A model generated the notes under the pieces. It worked only from the letters and a program-made list of their open reading frames with translations. It was not told the DNA's origin and did no database searches. A stretch of DNA of 64,000 bases from Aliirhizobium smilacinae. Lineage in GTDB: Bacteria > Pseudomonadota > Alphaproteobacteria > Rhizobiales > Rhizobiaceae. Position 1 is the first letter of the stretch; every line of letters begins with the position of its first letter. The stretch covers positions 1,860,001 to 1,924,000 of the forward strand of contig NZ_VDMN01000001.1 in NCBI RefSeq assembly GCF_006335145.1, read 5' to 3'. Positions 38,606 through 46,682 of this stretch are shown here, one piece after another. The translations under genes were made by a program, and so were the position numbers.

Positions 38606-39586
38606 ATGACCGTGAACAATCTTCCGCCGCTTGTTACCGTTTTCGGAGGATCGGGTTTCGTAGGTCGTCATGTCGTCCGCACGCTCGTCAAACGCGGTTA
38701 TCGCGTCCGCGTCGCAGTGCGTCGCCCCGATCTCGCAGGCTTCCTGCTTCCGGCCGGATATGTCGGACAAATCTCACTGGTTCAGGCCAATCTTCGCTAC
38801 CGTCAGTCGATCGACCGCGCCGTCGAAGGTGCTGCGCATGTGATCAACTGCGTCGGCATTCTGTTCGAGAGCGGCCGCAATACATTCGATTCCATCCAGG
38901 ACGCCGGTGCACGTGCGGTCGCCGAGGCTGCAGCCAAGGCTGGCGCGAAGTTCACCCATATCTCGGCGATCGGCGCCGACGTCAATTCCGGTTCTTCCTA
39001 CGCCCGCAGCAAGGGCCGTGCCGAAGCCAACATCCTGTCTCTCATTCCCGATGCGGTCATCCTGCGTCCGTCGATCGTTTTCGGACCGGAAGACAGTTTC
39101 TTCAACAAGTTCGCCGCAATGGCTCGCCGGCTTCCGGCCCTGCCGCTGATCGGCGGCGGCAAGACCAAGCTGCAGCCCGTTTATGTGGAAGACTTGGCAG
39201 AAGTGGTCGGCCGGTCGGTCGATGGCACGCTCAAGCCCGGCACGATCTATGAACTCGGCGGCGCCGAAATCATGACCTTCCGCGACTGTCTCGAGACCGT
39301 GCTGCGCGTGACCAACCGTGACCGCGCGCTGATTTCGCTGCCTTTCGGTATCGCTTCGATGATCGGCAGCATCGCCTCGCTGATCCCGTTCGTGCAGCCG
39401 CCGGTCACGGCCGACCAAGTGGAGATGCTGAAGAGCGACAACGTCGTATCGGAAACCGCCGTCAAGGAAGGCCGCACGCTTTGCGGCCTGGGCATCCACC
39501 CAGTTGTCCCGGGATCAATCCTGGCGTCCTACCTCGTCCACTTCCGTCCGCAGGGCCAGTTTACCGGCAGCGGCAAGGCGGCCTGA
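38606..39586 (+). CDS. NDUFA9-like NAD(P)-binding SDR protein (complex I-associated type)
   Basis: The 326-residue protein is an atypical extended SDR. It has the NAD(P) loop VTVFGGSGFVGRHVVRTLVKRGY, an ISAIGADVNSGSSYARSKGRAE segment where the catalytic Tyr-x3-Lys would sit, and RPSIVFGPEDSFFNKFA, diagnostic of the NDUFA9/complex I 39-kDa subunit family. In alphaproteobacteria such homologues may associate with NADH dehydrogenase. An earlier ATG at 38576 adds ten residues; 38606 matches the remembered family N-terminus. Confidence 0.87.
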   Translation: MTVNNLPPLVTVFGGSGFVGRHVVRTLVKRGYRVRVAVRRPDLAGFLLPAGYVGQISLVQANLRYRQSIDRAVEGAAHVINCVGILFESGRNTFDSIQDAGARAVAEAAAKAGAKFTHISAIGADVNSGSSYARSKGRAEANILSLIPDAVILRPSIVFGPEDSFFNKFAAMARRLPALPLIGGGKTKLQPVYVEDLAEVVGRSVDGTLKPGTIYELGGAEIMTFRDCLETVLRVTNRDRALISLPFGIASMIGSIASLIPFVQPPVTADQVEMLKSDNVVSETAVKEGRTLCGLGIHPVVPGSILASYLVHFRPQGQFTGSGKAA

Positions 39587-39829
39587 GCTTCTCTTTTGTC
39601 ATTTTTCTTCAAGCATGCTTGCGGTGCTTGCCCGTCGGGCAGGCAATCCTAAAGCCCTGGAATTGTGCAGATTGAAGCCTGTCGATGTGGCATAAAGTCC
39701 TCACACGTCAATGAGTGTGCGTTAACCGCAGGTTTAGCAAAAACCTATATTGAATTTGGAAGCGGTGACCAATAGATCGGTCGCACGAAATAAGTTCACT
39801 GCAATATCATCTTTTGAAAGGCGTCTTTC

Positions 39830-39982
39830 ATGGGCAAGCCTATCGCCCTTTTCTTTGCATGCGCGGCACTTGTCATTCTCGCGGGCTCGTTCATGGCGCC
39901 CCAGACCGCCGCAAGCGGCAAAGAGGGTTGCGCTCCGGCATACGGCGTCGATCCCTGCGCCACGGCATCCATTCCGCGTTAA
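39830..39982 (+). CDS. Small secreted protein, 50 residues
   Basis: A short gene with a clear GAAAGGCG site 7 bases before ATG 39830. The product begins MGKPIALFFACAALVILAG, a signal-peptide-like hydrophobic stretch, followed by a short mature part with two cysteines (EGCAPAYGVDPCATASIPR) that could form a disulfide. A strong terminator lies 7 bases after the stop, so it is a compact monocistronic unit. The family is unknown to me. Confidence 0.72.
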   Translation: MGKPIALFFACAALVILAGSFMAPQTAASGKEGCAPAYGVDPCATASIPR

Positions 39983-40305
39983 GCGACTAAAGAGCGGCCA
40001 ACAGCCGCTCTTTCCATGAGGGGACAGGCGCATCCATCGCTGCCTTGCGCGAGATCGTTACAGCGCATCCCAGATGGTTGGGGAAAACCCGATCAAGATG
40101 CCCCGTAATCAGGGCCGTGACACTCAGATGCAATCGTTATTAATTCTTTGCTGACGAAATGCAGGCAGTTTGCAACGTGTTCGCGAATTTATGACGCTTG
40201 CTTGTTTTGGCCCTATCAAGTCCATATAGCTGACCTATGTCAGGCGGGCACGATATCAGCCATGCCACCCACACCCCTTACACGATAGCCGAAGCTCAAA
40301 TCCCG
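39983..40305. other. Intergenic region before the GST gene
   Basis: About 320 bases. The first 30 hold the small-protein terminator. The rest has no gene I can support. TTGTTT near 40203 with CATATAG near 40226 is promoter-like for the GST gene. Confidence 0.4.
39989..40013 (+). terminator. Terminator of the 50-residue protein gene
   Basis: AAAGAGCGGC pairs perfectly with GCCGCTCTTT around loop CAACA. Confidence 0.85.
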
Positions 40306-40998
40306 ATGCCCACCCTTTACCATCACCCCATGTCGTCTGCCTCTCGATTTGTCCGCCTGATCCTGGCGGAATACGGATTTCAGGCGGATCTGGTCGAGGA
40401 ACAGCCCTGGGAGAAGCGCCGGGAGTTCCTGAGCCTCAACCCGGCAGCGACGCTTCCCGTTTATGTCGACGACAGCATGCGCGTGTTGTGCGGCGCTTCG
40501 GTGCTGATGGAGTTTCTCGACGAAACCCATGGCGTGCTGAAACGCGAGCGCCGGCTTCTGGCGGAAGATCCGTGGCATCGCGCGGAAATCCGCCGCCTGA
40601 CGGAATGGTTTCTGCTGAAGATGGAGCAGGACGTGACCCGGCCGCTCACCCGCGAACGAGTCTACAAGCTGCAGATGACTGCGGCTCAGGGCGGTGGCGC
40701 ACCGGACAGCAAGGCGCTGCGCACCTCGCGCGCCAATATCCGCCAGCATATGAAATATCTCTCCTGGCTTGCAGGATCGCGACAGTGGCTTGCCGGCGAG
40801 CGGCTGAGCTATGCGGATCTTGCCGCCGCCGCCTCGATATCCGTCCTCGACTATCTCGGTGAAATCGAATGGTCGGAATTCCCCATCGCCAAGGACTGGT
40901 ACCAGCGGCTGAAGTCGCGGCCATCCTTCCGCCCGATGCTTGCCGAGCGCATTCGTGGCCTGACTCCGGTCTCCCATTATGCGGACCTCGATTTCTAG
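40306..40998 (+). CDS. Glutathione S-transferase family protein
   Basis: The 230-residue protein has an N-terminal thioredoxin-like domain (TLYHHPMSSASRFVRLIL with NPAATLPVYVDD and the GSH-contact segment following) and an all-helical C-terminal domain. Start is ambiguous: an ATG at 40237 would add 23 residues, but MPTLYHHP at 40306 matches the GST fold start. Its 3' end overlaps queG by 20 bases, so the two are co-expressed. The substrate is unknown. Confidence 0.88.
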   Translation: MPTLYHHPMSSASRFVRLILAEYGFQADLVEEQPWEKRREFLSLNPAATLPVYVDDSMRVLCGASVLMEFLDETHGVLKRERRLLAEDPWHRAEIRRLTEWFLLKMEQDVTRPLTRERVYKLQMTAAQGGGAPDSKALRTSRANIRQHMKYLSWLAGSRQWLAGERLSYADLAAAASISVLDYLGEIEWSEFPIAKDWYQRLKSRPSFRPMLAERIRGLTPVSHYADLDF

Positions 40999-42154
40999 CG
41001 CCGAAACCACCGGAGACGACAAGGCGCTTCGGCGGCGGGAGAAGCTGACTGCGTTCATTCGCCAGGAAGCGACCGCTCAGGGCTTCGACCTCTGTCGCAT
41101 CACCTTGCCGACAAGCATTCCGCGCGCACCGGAACGGCTCTCTACATTCCTCGAAGACAGCCATCACGGCACGATGGACTGGATGGCGGAAACAAAAGAA
41201 CGCCGCGCCGACCCCACGACGCTTTGGAGCGAGGTGCGGTCGATCGTGATGTTCGGGCTGAATTACGGCCCCGAGGAAGATCCCCGCTATCTTCTGTCGA
41301 TGAAGGATAAAGCGGCGATCTCGGTCTATGCGCGCAATCGCGACTATCACGACATCATCAAGGGACGGCTGAAAGAGATCGCCACCCGGTTTGCGGCCCG
41401 CGCCGGCGAAGACGTGAAAGTGTTCGTCGATACAGCGCCGGTGATGGAGAAGCCACTGGCGGAAGCCGCCGGGCTTGGCTGGCAGGGCAAACATACCAAT
41501 CTCGTCAGCCGCAGCCATGGCTCATGGCTGTTTCTCGGCAGTCTGTTCACCACTGCGGAACTTACGATCGACGGTGCGGAAAAAGATCATTGCGGTTCCT
41601 GCCGCGCCTGTCTCGACGCCTGCCCGACCGCCGCTTTCCCTGCCCCTTACCGGCTGGATGCGCGACGCTGCATTTCCTATCTGACGATCGAGCACAAGGG
41701 ATCGATCGATGCGGGATTGCGCCCACTGATCGGCAATCGCATCTATGGCTGCGACGATTGCCTTGCCGCCTGTCCGTGGAACAAGTTCGCCGCCAGTTCC
41801 TCGGAGATGAAGCTGCAGGCACGCGAGGATCTGAAGGAACCGTCAATCGCATTTCTGCTGACGCTGGACGATCCGACATTCCGCAGCTTCTTCAGCGGTT
41901 CGCCAGTCAAGCGCATCGGGCGCGACCGTTTTGTCCGTAACGTTCTGATCGCCGCCGGCAATTCGGGTGATCCGCAATTCATCCCCCAATGCCGGCAGCT
42001 CGCCGACGATGCGTCACCAACGGTCCGTGGCATGGCCGTGTGGACCTTGAGGCGACTGATGGACGATGACGCGTTTGCCGCATTCGCTCGGCCACGCGTT
42101 CCCGATAATGATCCCGAGGTGCGCCGGGAATGGCAGATGGCAGGAGTGGATTGA
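40979..42154 (+). CDS. queG: Epoxyqueuosine reductase
   Basis: A cobalamin- and Fe-S-dependent enzyme for the last step of queuosine in tRNA. The 391-residue protein has two 4Fe-4S motifs, CGSCRACLDACPTAAF and CDDCLAACPW, the QueG signature LGWQGKHTNLVS with SWLFLGSLFTTAEL, and a C-terminal HEAT-like segment. It overlaps the GST gene upstream and the SDR gene downstream (TGATG), forming a three-gene unit. Confidence 0.95.
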   Translation: MRTSISSAETTGDDKALRRREKLTAFIRQEATAQGFDLCRITLPTSIPRAPERLSTFLEDSHHGTMDWMAETKERRADPTTLWSEVRSIVMFGLNYGPEEDPRYLLSMKDKAAISVYARNRDYHDIIKGRLKEIATRFAARAGEDVKVFVDTAPVMEKPLAEAAGLGWQGKHTNLVSRSHGSWLFLGSLFTTAELTIDGAEKDHCGSCRACLDACPTAAFPAPYRLDARRCISYLTIEHKGSIDAGLRPLIGNRIYGCDDCLAACPWNKFAASSSEMKLQAREDLKEPSIAFLLTLDDPTFRSFFSGSPVKRIGRDRFVRNVLIAAGNSGDPQFIPQCRQLADDASPTVRGMAVWTLRRLMDDDAFAAFARPRVPDNDPEVRREWQMAGVD

Positions 42155-43023
42155 TGACGGTGATGATCTTCGGATGCGGTTTTTCGGGCAAGGCGATTGC
42201 AAAGGCCTTTGCGGCAAAGGGCTATTCCGTTGCCGGCACCGTCCGCACGGCCGAAGGTGCCGAAGCACTATCGTCACATAATATAGAGCCATTCATCTTC
42301 GACGGCAGCGGGTTCAGCGTGGAATTGCTGGCGGCGCTGAAAGATGTCACCCATCTCGTCCAGTCGATCCCGCCGGGCAAGGACCATGATCCGCTGCTGA
42401 AACTCGTCTCCGGCCGGCTCGCCACGCTTTGCCCGAAGCTGAAATGGATCGGCTATCTGTCCACCGTCGGTGTCTATGGCGATCACGGTGGCGGCTGGGT
42501 GACGGAAGAGACGCCGGGAAGCCCGATCCTCGGCCGATCGATCGAGCGGGTCGACACGGAAGAGGCCTGGGCCGCGGAAGGTCGAGGTGCAGGCGTGGCG
42601 GTTGCAGCGTTGCGTCTCTCCGGCATCTACGGGCCGGGGCGCAACGCCTTCGTCAATCTCGACCGCGGCACCGCGCGCCGTATCATAAAGAAGGATCAGG
42701 TGTTCAACCGGATCCGCGTCGAGGATATCGGCGATGCGACCCTGTTCCTCGCGGAACGCAATCTTGTTGGCATATATAATGTCACCGACAATGAGCCCTG
42801 CCCGCCCCAGGACGTGATCGTCGAGGCTGCCCGACTGATGGGCATCGAGCCGCCGCCGGAAGTGGATTTCGACACTGCTGACATGTCGCCGATGGCACGC
42901 TCTTTTTATGGGGCCAACAAGCGTGTCTCGAATGAAAAAATCCGCGCGCTAGGCTTCAAATTCACCTTCCCCAACTACCGGATTTCGCTTTCCCAAATGT
43001 GGTCGACGGATACCTGGCGGTGA
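42154..43023 (+). CDS. NAD-dependent epimerase/dehydratase family (atypical SDR) protein
   Basis: The 289-residue protein has the dinucleotide loop MIFGCGFSGKAIAKAFAAKGY (a YeeZ-like Gly-rich variant), YLSTVGVYGDHGGGWVTE and LRLSGIYGPGRN. It resembles E. coli YeeZ and related atypical SDRs of unknown substrate. ATG 42154 overlaps the queG stop by one base (TGATG), so translation is coupled. Confidence 0.85.
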   Translation: MTVMIFGCGFSGKAIAKAFAAKGYSVAGTVRTAEGAEALSSHNIEPFIFDGSGFSVELLAALKDVTHLVQSIPPGKDHDPLLKLVSGRLATLCPKLKWIGYLSTVGVYGDHGGGWVTEETPGSPILGRSIERVDTEEAWAAEGRGAGVAVAALRLSGIYGPGRNAFVNLDRGTARRIIKKDQVFNRIRVEDIGDATLFLAERNLVGIYNVTDNEPCPPQDVIVEAARLMGIEPPPEVDFDTADMSPMARSFYGANKRVSNEKIRALGFKFTFPNYRISLSQMWSTDTWR

Positions 43024-43058
43024 TATTTTCTTCATCCTCAAACGGTTGAAATATCCAT

Positions 43059-43076
43059 CCTGAGGCTCTTCTCAGG
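43059..43076 (+). terminator. Possible terminator of the GST-queG-SDR unit
   Basis: CCTGAG and CTCAGG pair around GCTCTT, 35 bases after the SDR stop; a TTAATATTTCTT tract follows. Confidence 0.5.
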
Positions 43077-43287
43077 TTAATATTTCTTAAGTCTTACGGC
43101 AAAGCGCCACAAAATCTGTCCAATTTGGGCAGAAAACACCCTGCGACAACAAATTTTTTTCATGCATTTTCGTGATCAGAGTTAATCGTCGACTCTTGCA
43201 GAAACGTGGTTTCTCTTAATGACTGATTCATAAGGTTTTATTCCAACATCTATTAGCCGGCTCGTTAAAAACATCGATAGCAATGTA

Positions 43288-43321
43288 ATCACGAATGTTA
43301 CGACCATTAACATTCCGTGAT
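43288..43321. repeat. 34-bp imperfect palindrome upstream of the RlpA-like gene
   Basis: ATCACGAATGTTA is inverted as TAACATTCCGTGAT with one bulged base and a 7-base centre (CGACCAT). It lies 87 bases before the TTG start of the RlpA-like gene and could be an operator. Confidence 0.6.
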
Positions 43322-43407
43322 ATCAAATCCCACGTTTTCGCCATTTTTCGCCTCGCCTTAGCCAATTGCACGCAACGTGCAGGGACTAAACGACGGGGAC
43401 GACCGAC

Positions 43408-43812
43408 TTGAAAATAGTTCGACGCCTAACTGCCGCCACGGCCGCCATTGCTGCTTTTGCACTACTCGGCCAGGCGCAGGCGAATGCTGCGCCCGGATGC
43501 GGACACGCTTCCTGGTATGCTCTGACTTCCAAGACCGCATCCGGTGAACGGATGAATGCGGCCAAACTCACCGCCGCGCATCGCTCGCTGCCTTTCGGCA
43601 CCAAGGTGCTTGTGACCAACAAGCGCAACGGCAAAAGCGTGATCGTGCGCATCAATGATCGTGGCCCGTTCATTCGTGGCCGGGTTATCGATGTGTCCAA
43701 GGCTGCGGCCCAGAACATCGGCATGGTTTCATCCGGCACCGCACAGGTCTGTTATCAGATCGTTGCCAACGACCAGAAGGTTGCAGGCAAGGGCTTGAAG
43801 GTCGACGGCTGA
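43408..43812 (+). CDS. RlpA-like double-psi beta-barrel protein
   Basis: The 134-residue protein has a signal peptide ([20 protein letters not shown]...ANAA) and an RlpA core ([58 protein letters not shown]). RlpA proteins are lytic transglycosylases that cut naked glycan strands at septa. There is no C-terminal SPOR domain, so this is a minimal form. Translation appears to start at TTG 43408; a GGGGAC site lies about 9 bases before it. Confidence 0.88.
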   Translation: MKIVRRLTAATAAIAAFALLGQAQANAAPGCGHASWYALTSKTASGERMNAAKLTAAHRSLPFGTKVLVTNKRNGKSVIVRINDRGPFIRGRVIDVSKAAAQNIGMVSSGTAQVCYQIVANDQKVAGKGLKVDG

Positions 43813-43933
43813 GACCGGACACGGTCTTTGCAACCAGGGACAGGCCTTGCCACTGCAGGCCTCCCCCTTGCCCTTCTACCCGATCGCGGTTACGACCGGC
43901 TCCATACGGGTTCATCCGATACGGAGTTAAGAC

Positions 43934-45223
43934 ATGCGACTGGGCGGCCGAGTAACCGGAGCTATCGAAGTTCTGGCTGATATCGAAGCACGCAAACGCC
44001 CGGTGGCGGATGCATTGAAAGACTGGGGCCTCGCCCATCGTTTCGCCGGCTCCGGCGACCGGGCAGCCATCGGCAATATCGTCTACGACGCATTGCGCAT
44101 GCGGCTTTCCCACGCCTGGCTTATGGACGACGACAGCCCGACGGCGCTGGCCTATGCCGTGCTCCTGCGCCAGTGGGGTTTTTCGAAAGACGCGCTGGAC
44201 GCCGATTTCGCCGAAGACAAATTCGCCCCCCCGGCCCTTACCGACGCCAATATCTCCGCATTTTCCAGCCGCAAGCTCGATGACGCGCCGCTGCATGTTC
44301 AGGGTGACATCCCGGATTGGGTGCAACCGTCGTTCGAAGCCAATTTCGGCGACGGCTGGCTGAAAGAGGCAAAGGCACTTGCCGGCCGCCCGACGCTGGA
44401 CCTGCGCGCCAATACGCTGAAAGCCAATCGCGACAAGGTGGTGAAGGCGTTGGAACGTTCCGGCGCAAAGGCTGCCGCGATCGCCCGCAACGGTATTCGC
44501 ATCGCAGCCGGCGAAGGCGCTTCGCGCCTGCCGAACGTCACCGCCGAGCTTTCCTTCCAGAAAGGCTGGTTCGAGGTTCAGGACGAAGGCTCGCAGATCG
44601 TCGCCGATCTGGTGCAGCCGGGCGAACACGACCAGGTGCTGGATTATTGCGCCGGCGGTGGCGGCAAGACGCTCGCCATGTCGGCCGCGATGAACAACAA
44701 GGGGCAGGTCCATGCCTATGACGCCGACCGCAAGCGCCTGGCACCGATCGTCGAGCGTCTGCGCCGTGCGGGCACGCGTAACGTCCAGGTTCATGACGAC
44801 CCACGCCAGCTCGAGACGCTGAAAGAAAAGCTCGATGCCGTTCTCGTCGATGCGCCCTGCACCGGCACCGGCACATGGCGCCGCCGCCCGGACACGAAAT
44901 GGCGGCTGACGCAGAAGAACCTCGACGAACGGATCGCTCAGCAGCAGGACGCGCTCAGCGAGGCTGCCCGCTTCGTCAAGCCGGGCGGATCGCTGCTTTA
45001 CGTCACCTGTTCGGTGCTGCCGGAAGAGAATGATCGTCAGGTCGAGCGCTTCTGCGCCGACAATCCGGCCTTCTCGATCACCCCGGTATCCGATGATTGG
45101 GCGAAAATCTTCGGTTCGGGCGTTGCACGACCGCGCGCCACGGATGCAGGCACAATAACGCTGACGCCCGCAAGTACCGATACGGACGGCTTCTTTTTCT
45201 GCCGCATGCAACGCAAGGTTTGA
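43934..45223 (+). CDS. rsmB: RsmB/NOP family rRNA cytosine C5-methyltransferase
   Basis: The 429-residue protein has an N-terminal NusB-like RNA-binding domain and a SAM domain: VLDYCAGGGGKTLAMSA (motif I), DAPCTGTGTWRRRPD (motif IV, the Pro-Cys of C5-methyltransferases) and YVTCSVLPEEND (motif VI, with the second catalytic Cys). It probably methylates 16S rRNA; the exact site (C967 in E. coli RsmB) is by analogy. Confidence 0.9.
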   Translation: MRLGGRVTGAIEVLADIEARKRPVADALKDWGLAHRFAGSGDRAAIGNIVYDALRMRLSHAWLMDDDSPTALAYAVLLRQWGFSKDALDADFAEDKFAPPALTDANISAFSSRKLDDAPLHVQGDIPDWVQPSFEANFGDGWLKEAKALAGRPTLDLRANTLKANRDKVVKALERSGAKAAAIARNGIRIAAGEGASRLPNVTAELSFQKGWFEVQDEGSQIVADLVQPGEHDQVLDYCAGGGGKTLAMSAAMNNKGQVHAYDADRKRLAPIVERLRRAGTRNVQVHDDPRQLETLKEKLDAVLVDAPCTGTGTWRRRPDTKWRLTQKNLDERIAQQQDALSEAARFVKPGGSLLYVTCSVLPEENDRQVERFCADNPAFSITPVSDDWAKIFGSGVARPRATDAGTITLTPASTDTDGFFFCRMQRKV

Positions 45224-45263
45224 CTTTCATCAAGTCCAAGGCGAAATCGCAACCATAACTTCA

Positions 45264-45286
45264 AAACGTTCTAAACTAGAAAGTTT
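45264..45286. promoter_or_regulatory. 23-bp palindrome upstream of the imelysin operon, candidate iron-responsive operator
   Basis: AAAC-n-TTCTA and TAGAA-n-GTTT are arranged as a perfect dyad with 3 central bases and one unpaired position in each arm. A TTGACA -35-like hexamer overlaps the right edge. The half TTCTAAA resembles half of an Irr ICE motif. It lies 74 bases before ATG 45360. Confidence 0.6.
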
Positions 45287-45359
45287 GACACCACTTTTAA
45301 TTCGCGCCAAGAACTCTCTTTGGCGACGTCGTGGGATCGGCGCCGCAAAGGAGAGGGAC

Positions 45360-46637
45360 ATGACCCGCAAAACCTTGCTCGGCGCCGCTATGGTGCTTTT
45401 TGCCGCATCGACGGTGTTCACGTCGCTGCCGGCTCGTGCAGAAACTACGCCGGCTGCCGTGCTAAAGCACTATGCCGAATTGGCGCAGGCGAAATATTCG
45501 GACTCGCTATCGACGGCGCAGGCTCTCGACAAGGCAATCGACGCCTTGATCGCCAAGCCCAGCGAAGCGACGCTGAAGGCGGCCAAGGCGGCCTGGATCG
45601 CCGCTCGCGTGCCTTACCAGCAGTCGGAAGTCTATCGTTTCGGCAATCCGATCGTCGACGAGTGGGAAGGCAAGGTGAACGCCTGGCCGCTCGACGAGGG
45701 CCTGATCGATTATGTCGATCCGTCCTATGGCACCGAGAGCGATGAAAACGCGCTTTACACCGCCAACGTGATCGCCAACCCCAAGCTCAAGATCAATGGC
45801 GAAGAGGTCGATTTTACCGAGATCACGCCGGAGAAGATCCGCGGCCTGCACGAGGCGGGCGAGATCGAGGCCAATGTCGCGACCGGTTATCACGCGATCG
45901 AATTCCTGCTCTGGGGCCAGGATCTGAACGGCACCGGAGCCGGGGCCGGCAACCGCACCTATACCGATTACGACAAGGCGAACTGCACCGGTGGCAATTG
46001 CGATCGACGCGCCGCCTACCTGAAGGCCGCATCGACGCTTCTGGTCGCCGACCTGAAAGACATGGTAACGGCCTGGGCTCCGGATGGCGAAGCGACGAAA
46101 AACGTCGAAGCCGACGGCAATGCCGGGCTGACCGCGATCCTGACCGGCATGGGCTCACTCTCTTATGGCGAGCTTGCCGGCGAGCGCATGAAGCTCGGCC
46201 TGTTGCTGCACGATCCGGAAGAAGAGCATGATTGCTTCTCCGACAACACTTATGCCTCGCATCTCAACGACGCGATCGGCATCAAGTCCGCCTATACGGG
46301 CCAATACACCCGTGTCGACGGCACCAAGATGACCGGTCCCTCGCTTTCCGATCTCGTTGCCGCCAAGAACAAGGCGCTCGACAAGGAAATCAAGGGTAAG
46401 CTCGACGCGACGCTCGCCGCGATGAACGTCATGAAGGACCGGGCCCAGAAGGTCGAGGCCTATGACCAGATGATCGGCGAGAACAACACCAAGGGCAACG
46501 CCGTCGTCCAGAAGGCTATCGATGGCCTGATCGACCAGACCAAGAGCATCGAACGCGTCATCGCGTCGCTGGATCTTGGCAAGATCGAGCTTGAAGGCTC
46601 AGACAGCCTCGATAATCCTGACGCCGTATTTAAATAA
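45360..46637 (+). CDS. Imelysin-family periplasmic protein (IrpA-like)
   Basis: The 425-residue protein has a signal peptide (MTRKTLLGAAMVLFAASTVF, cleavage near ARAE) and the imelysin (peptidase M75 fold) GxHxxE motif in GYHAIEFLLWGQD (about residues 179-191). It also has CFSDNTYASHLNDAIGI. Family members bind iron or haem-type ligands in the periplasm rather than act as proteases. ATG 45360 follows GGAGAGG. It is first in an operon with a di-haem oxidoreductase, a second imelysin and a DUF1513 protein. Confidence 0.92.
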   Translation: MTRKTLLGAAMVLFAASTVFTSLPARAETTPAAVLKHYAELAQAKYSDSLSTAQALDKAIDALIAKPSEATLKAAKAAWIAARVPYQQSEVYRFGNPIVDEWEGKVNAWPLDEGLIDYVDPSYGTESDENALYTANVIANPKLKINGEEVDFTEITPEKIRGLHEAGEIEANVATGYHAIEFLLWGQDLNGTGAGAGNRTYTDYDKANCTGGNCDRRAAYLKAASTLLVADLKDMVTAWAPDGEATKNVEADGNAGLTAILTGMGSLSYGELAGERMKLGLLLHDPEEEHDCFSDNTYASHLNDAIGIKSAYTGQYTRVDGTKMTGPSLSDLVAAKNKALDKEIKGKLDATLAAMNVMKDRAQKVEAYDQMIGENNTKGNAVVQKAIDGLIDQTKSIERVIASLDLGKIELEGSDSLDNPDAVFK

Positions 46638-46650
46638 TCGAAGAAAAGGC

Positions 46651-46674
46651 GGGTCTCACCTTCGGGTGGGGCCC
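46651..46674 (+). promoter_or_regulatory. UUCG hairpin covering the ribosome binding site of the di-haem gene
   Basis: GGGTCTCACC and GGTGGGGCCC form a 10-bp stem (two G-U pairs) closed by a TTCG tetraloop, between the first and second operon genes. The 3' arm contains the only Shine-Dalgarno-like sequence for ATG 46683. No T run follows, so it may tune translation or protect the upstream mRNA. Confidence 0.6.
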
Positions 46675-46682
46675 GATCATTC

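Larger units (their letters stand above)
43024..43407. other. Intergenic region with 34-bp inverted repeat
   Basis: An AT-rich, 384-base stretch before the RlpA-like gene. It holds a small hairpin (43059-43076) after the SDR gene and a long imperfect palindrome at 43288-43321. No gene was found. Confidence 0.5.
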
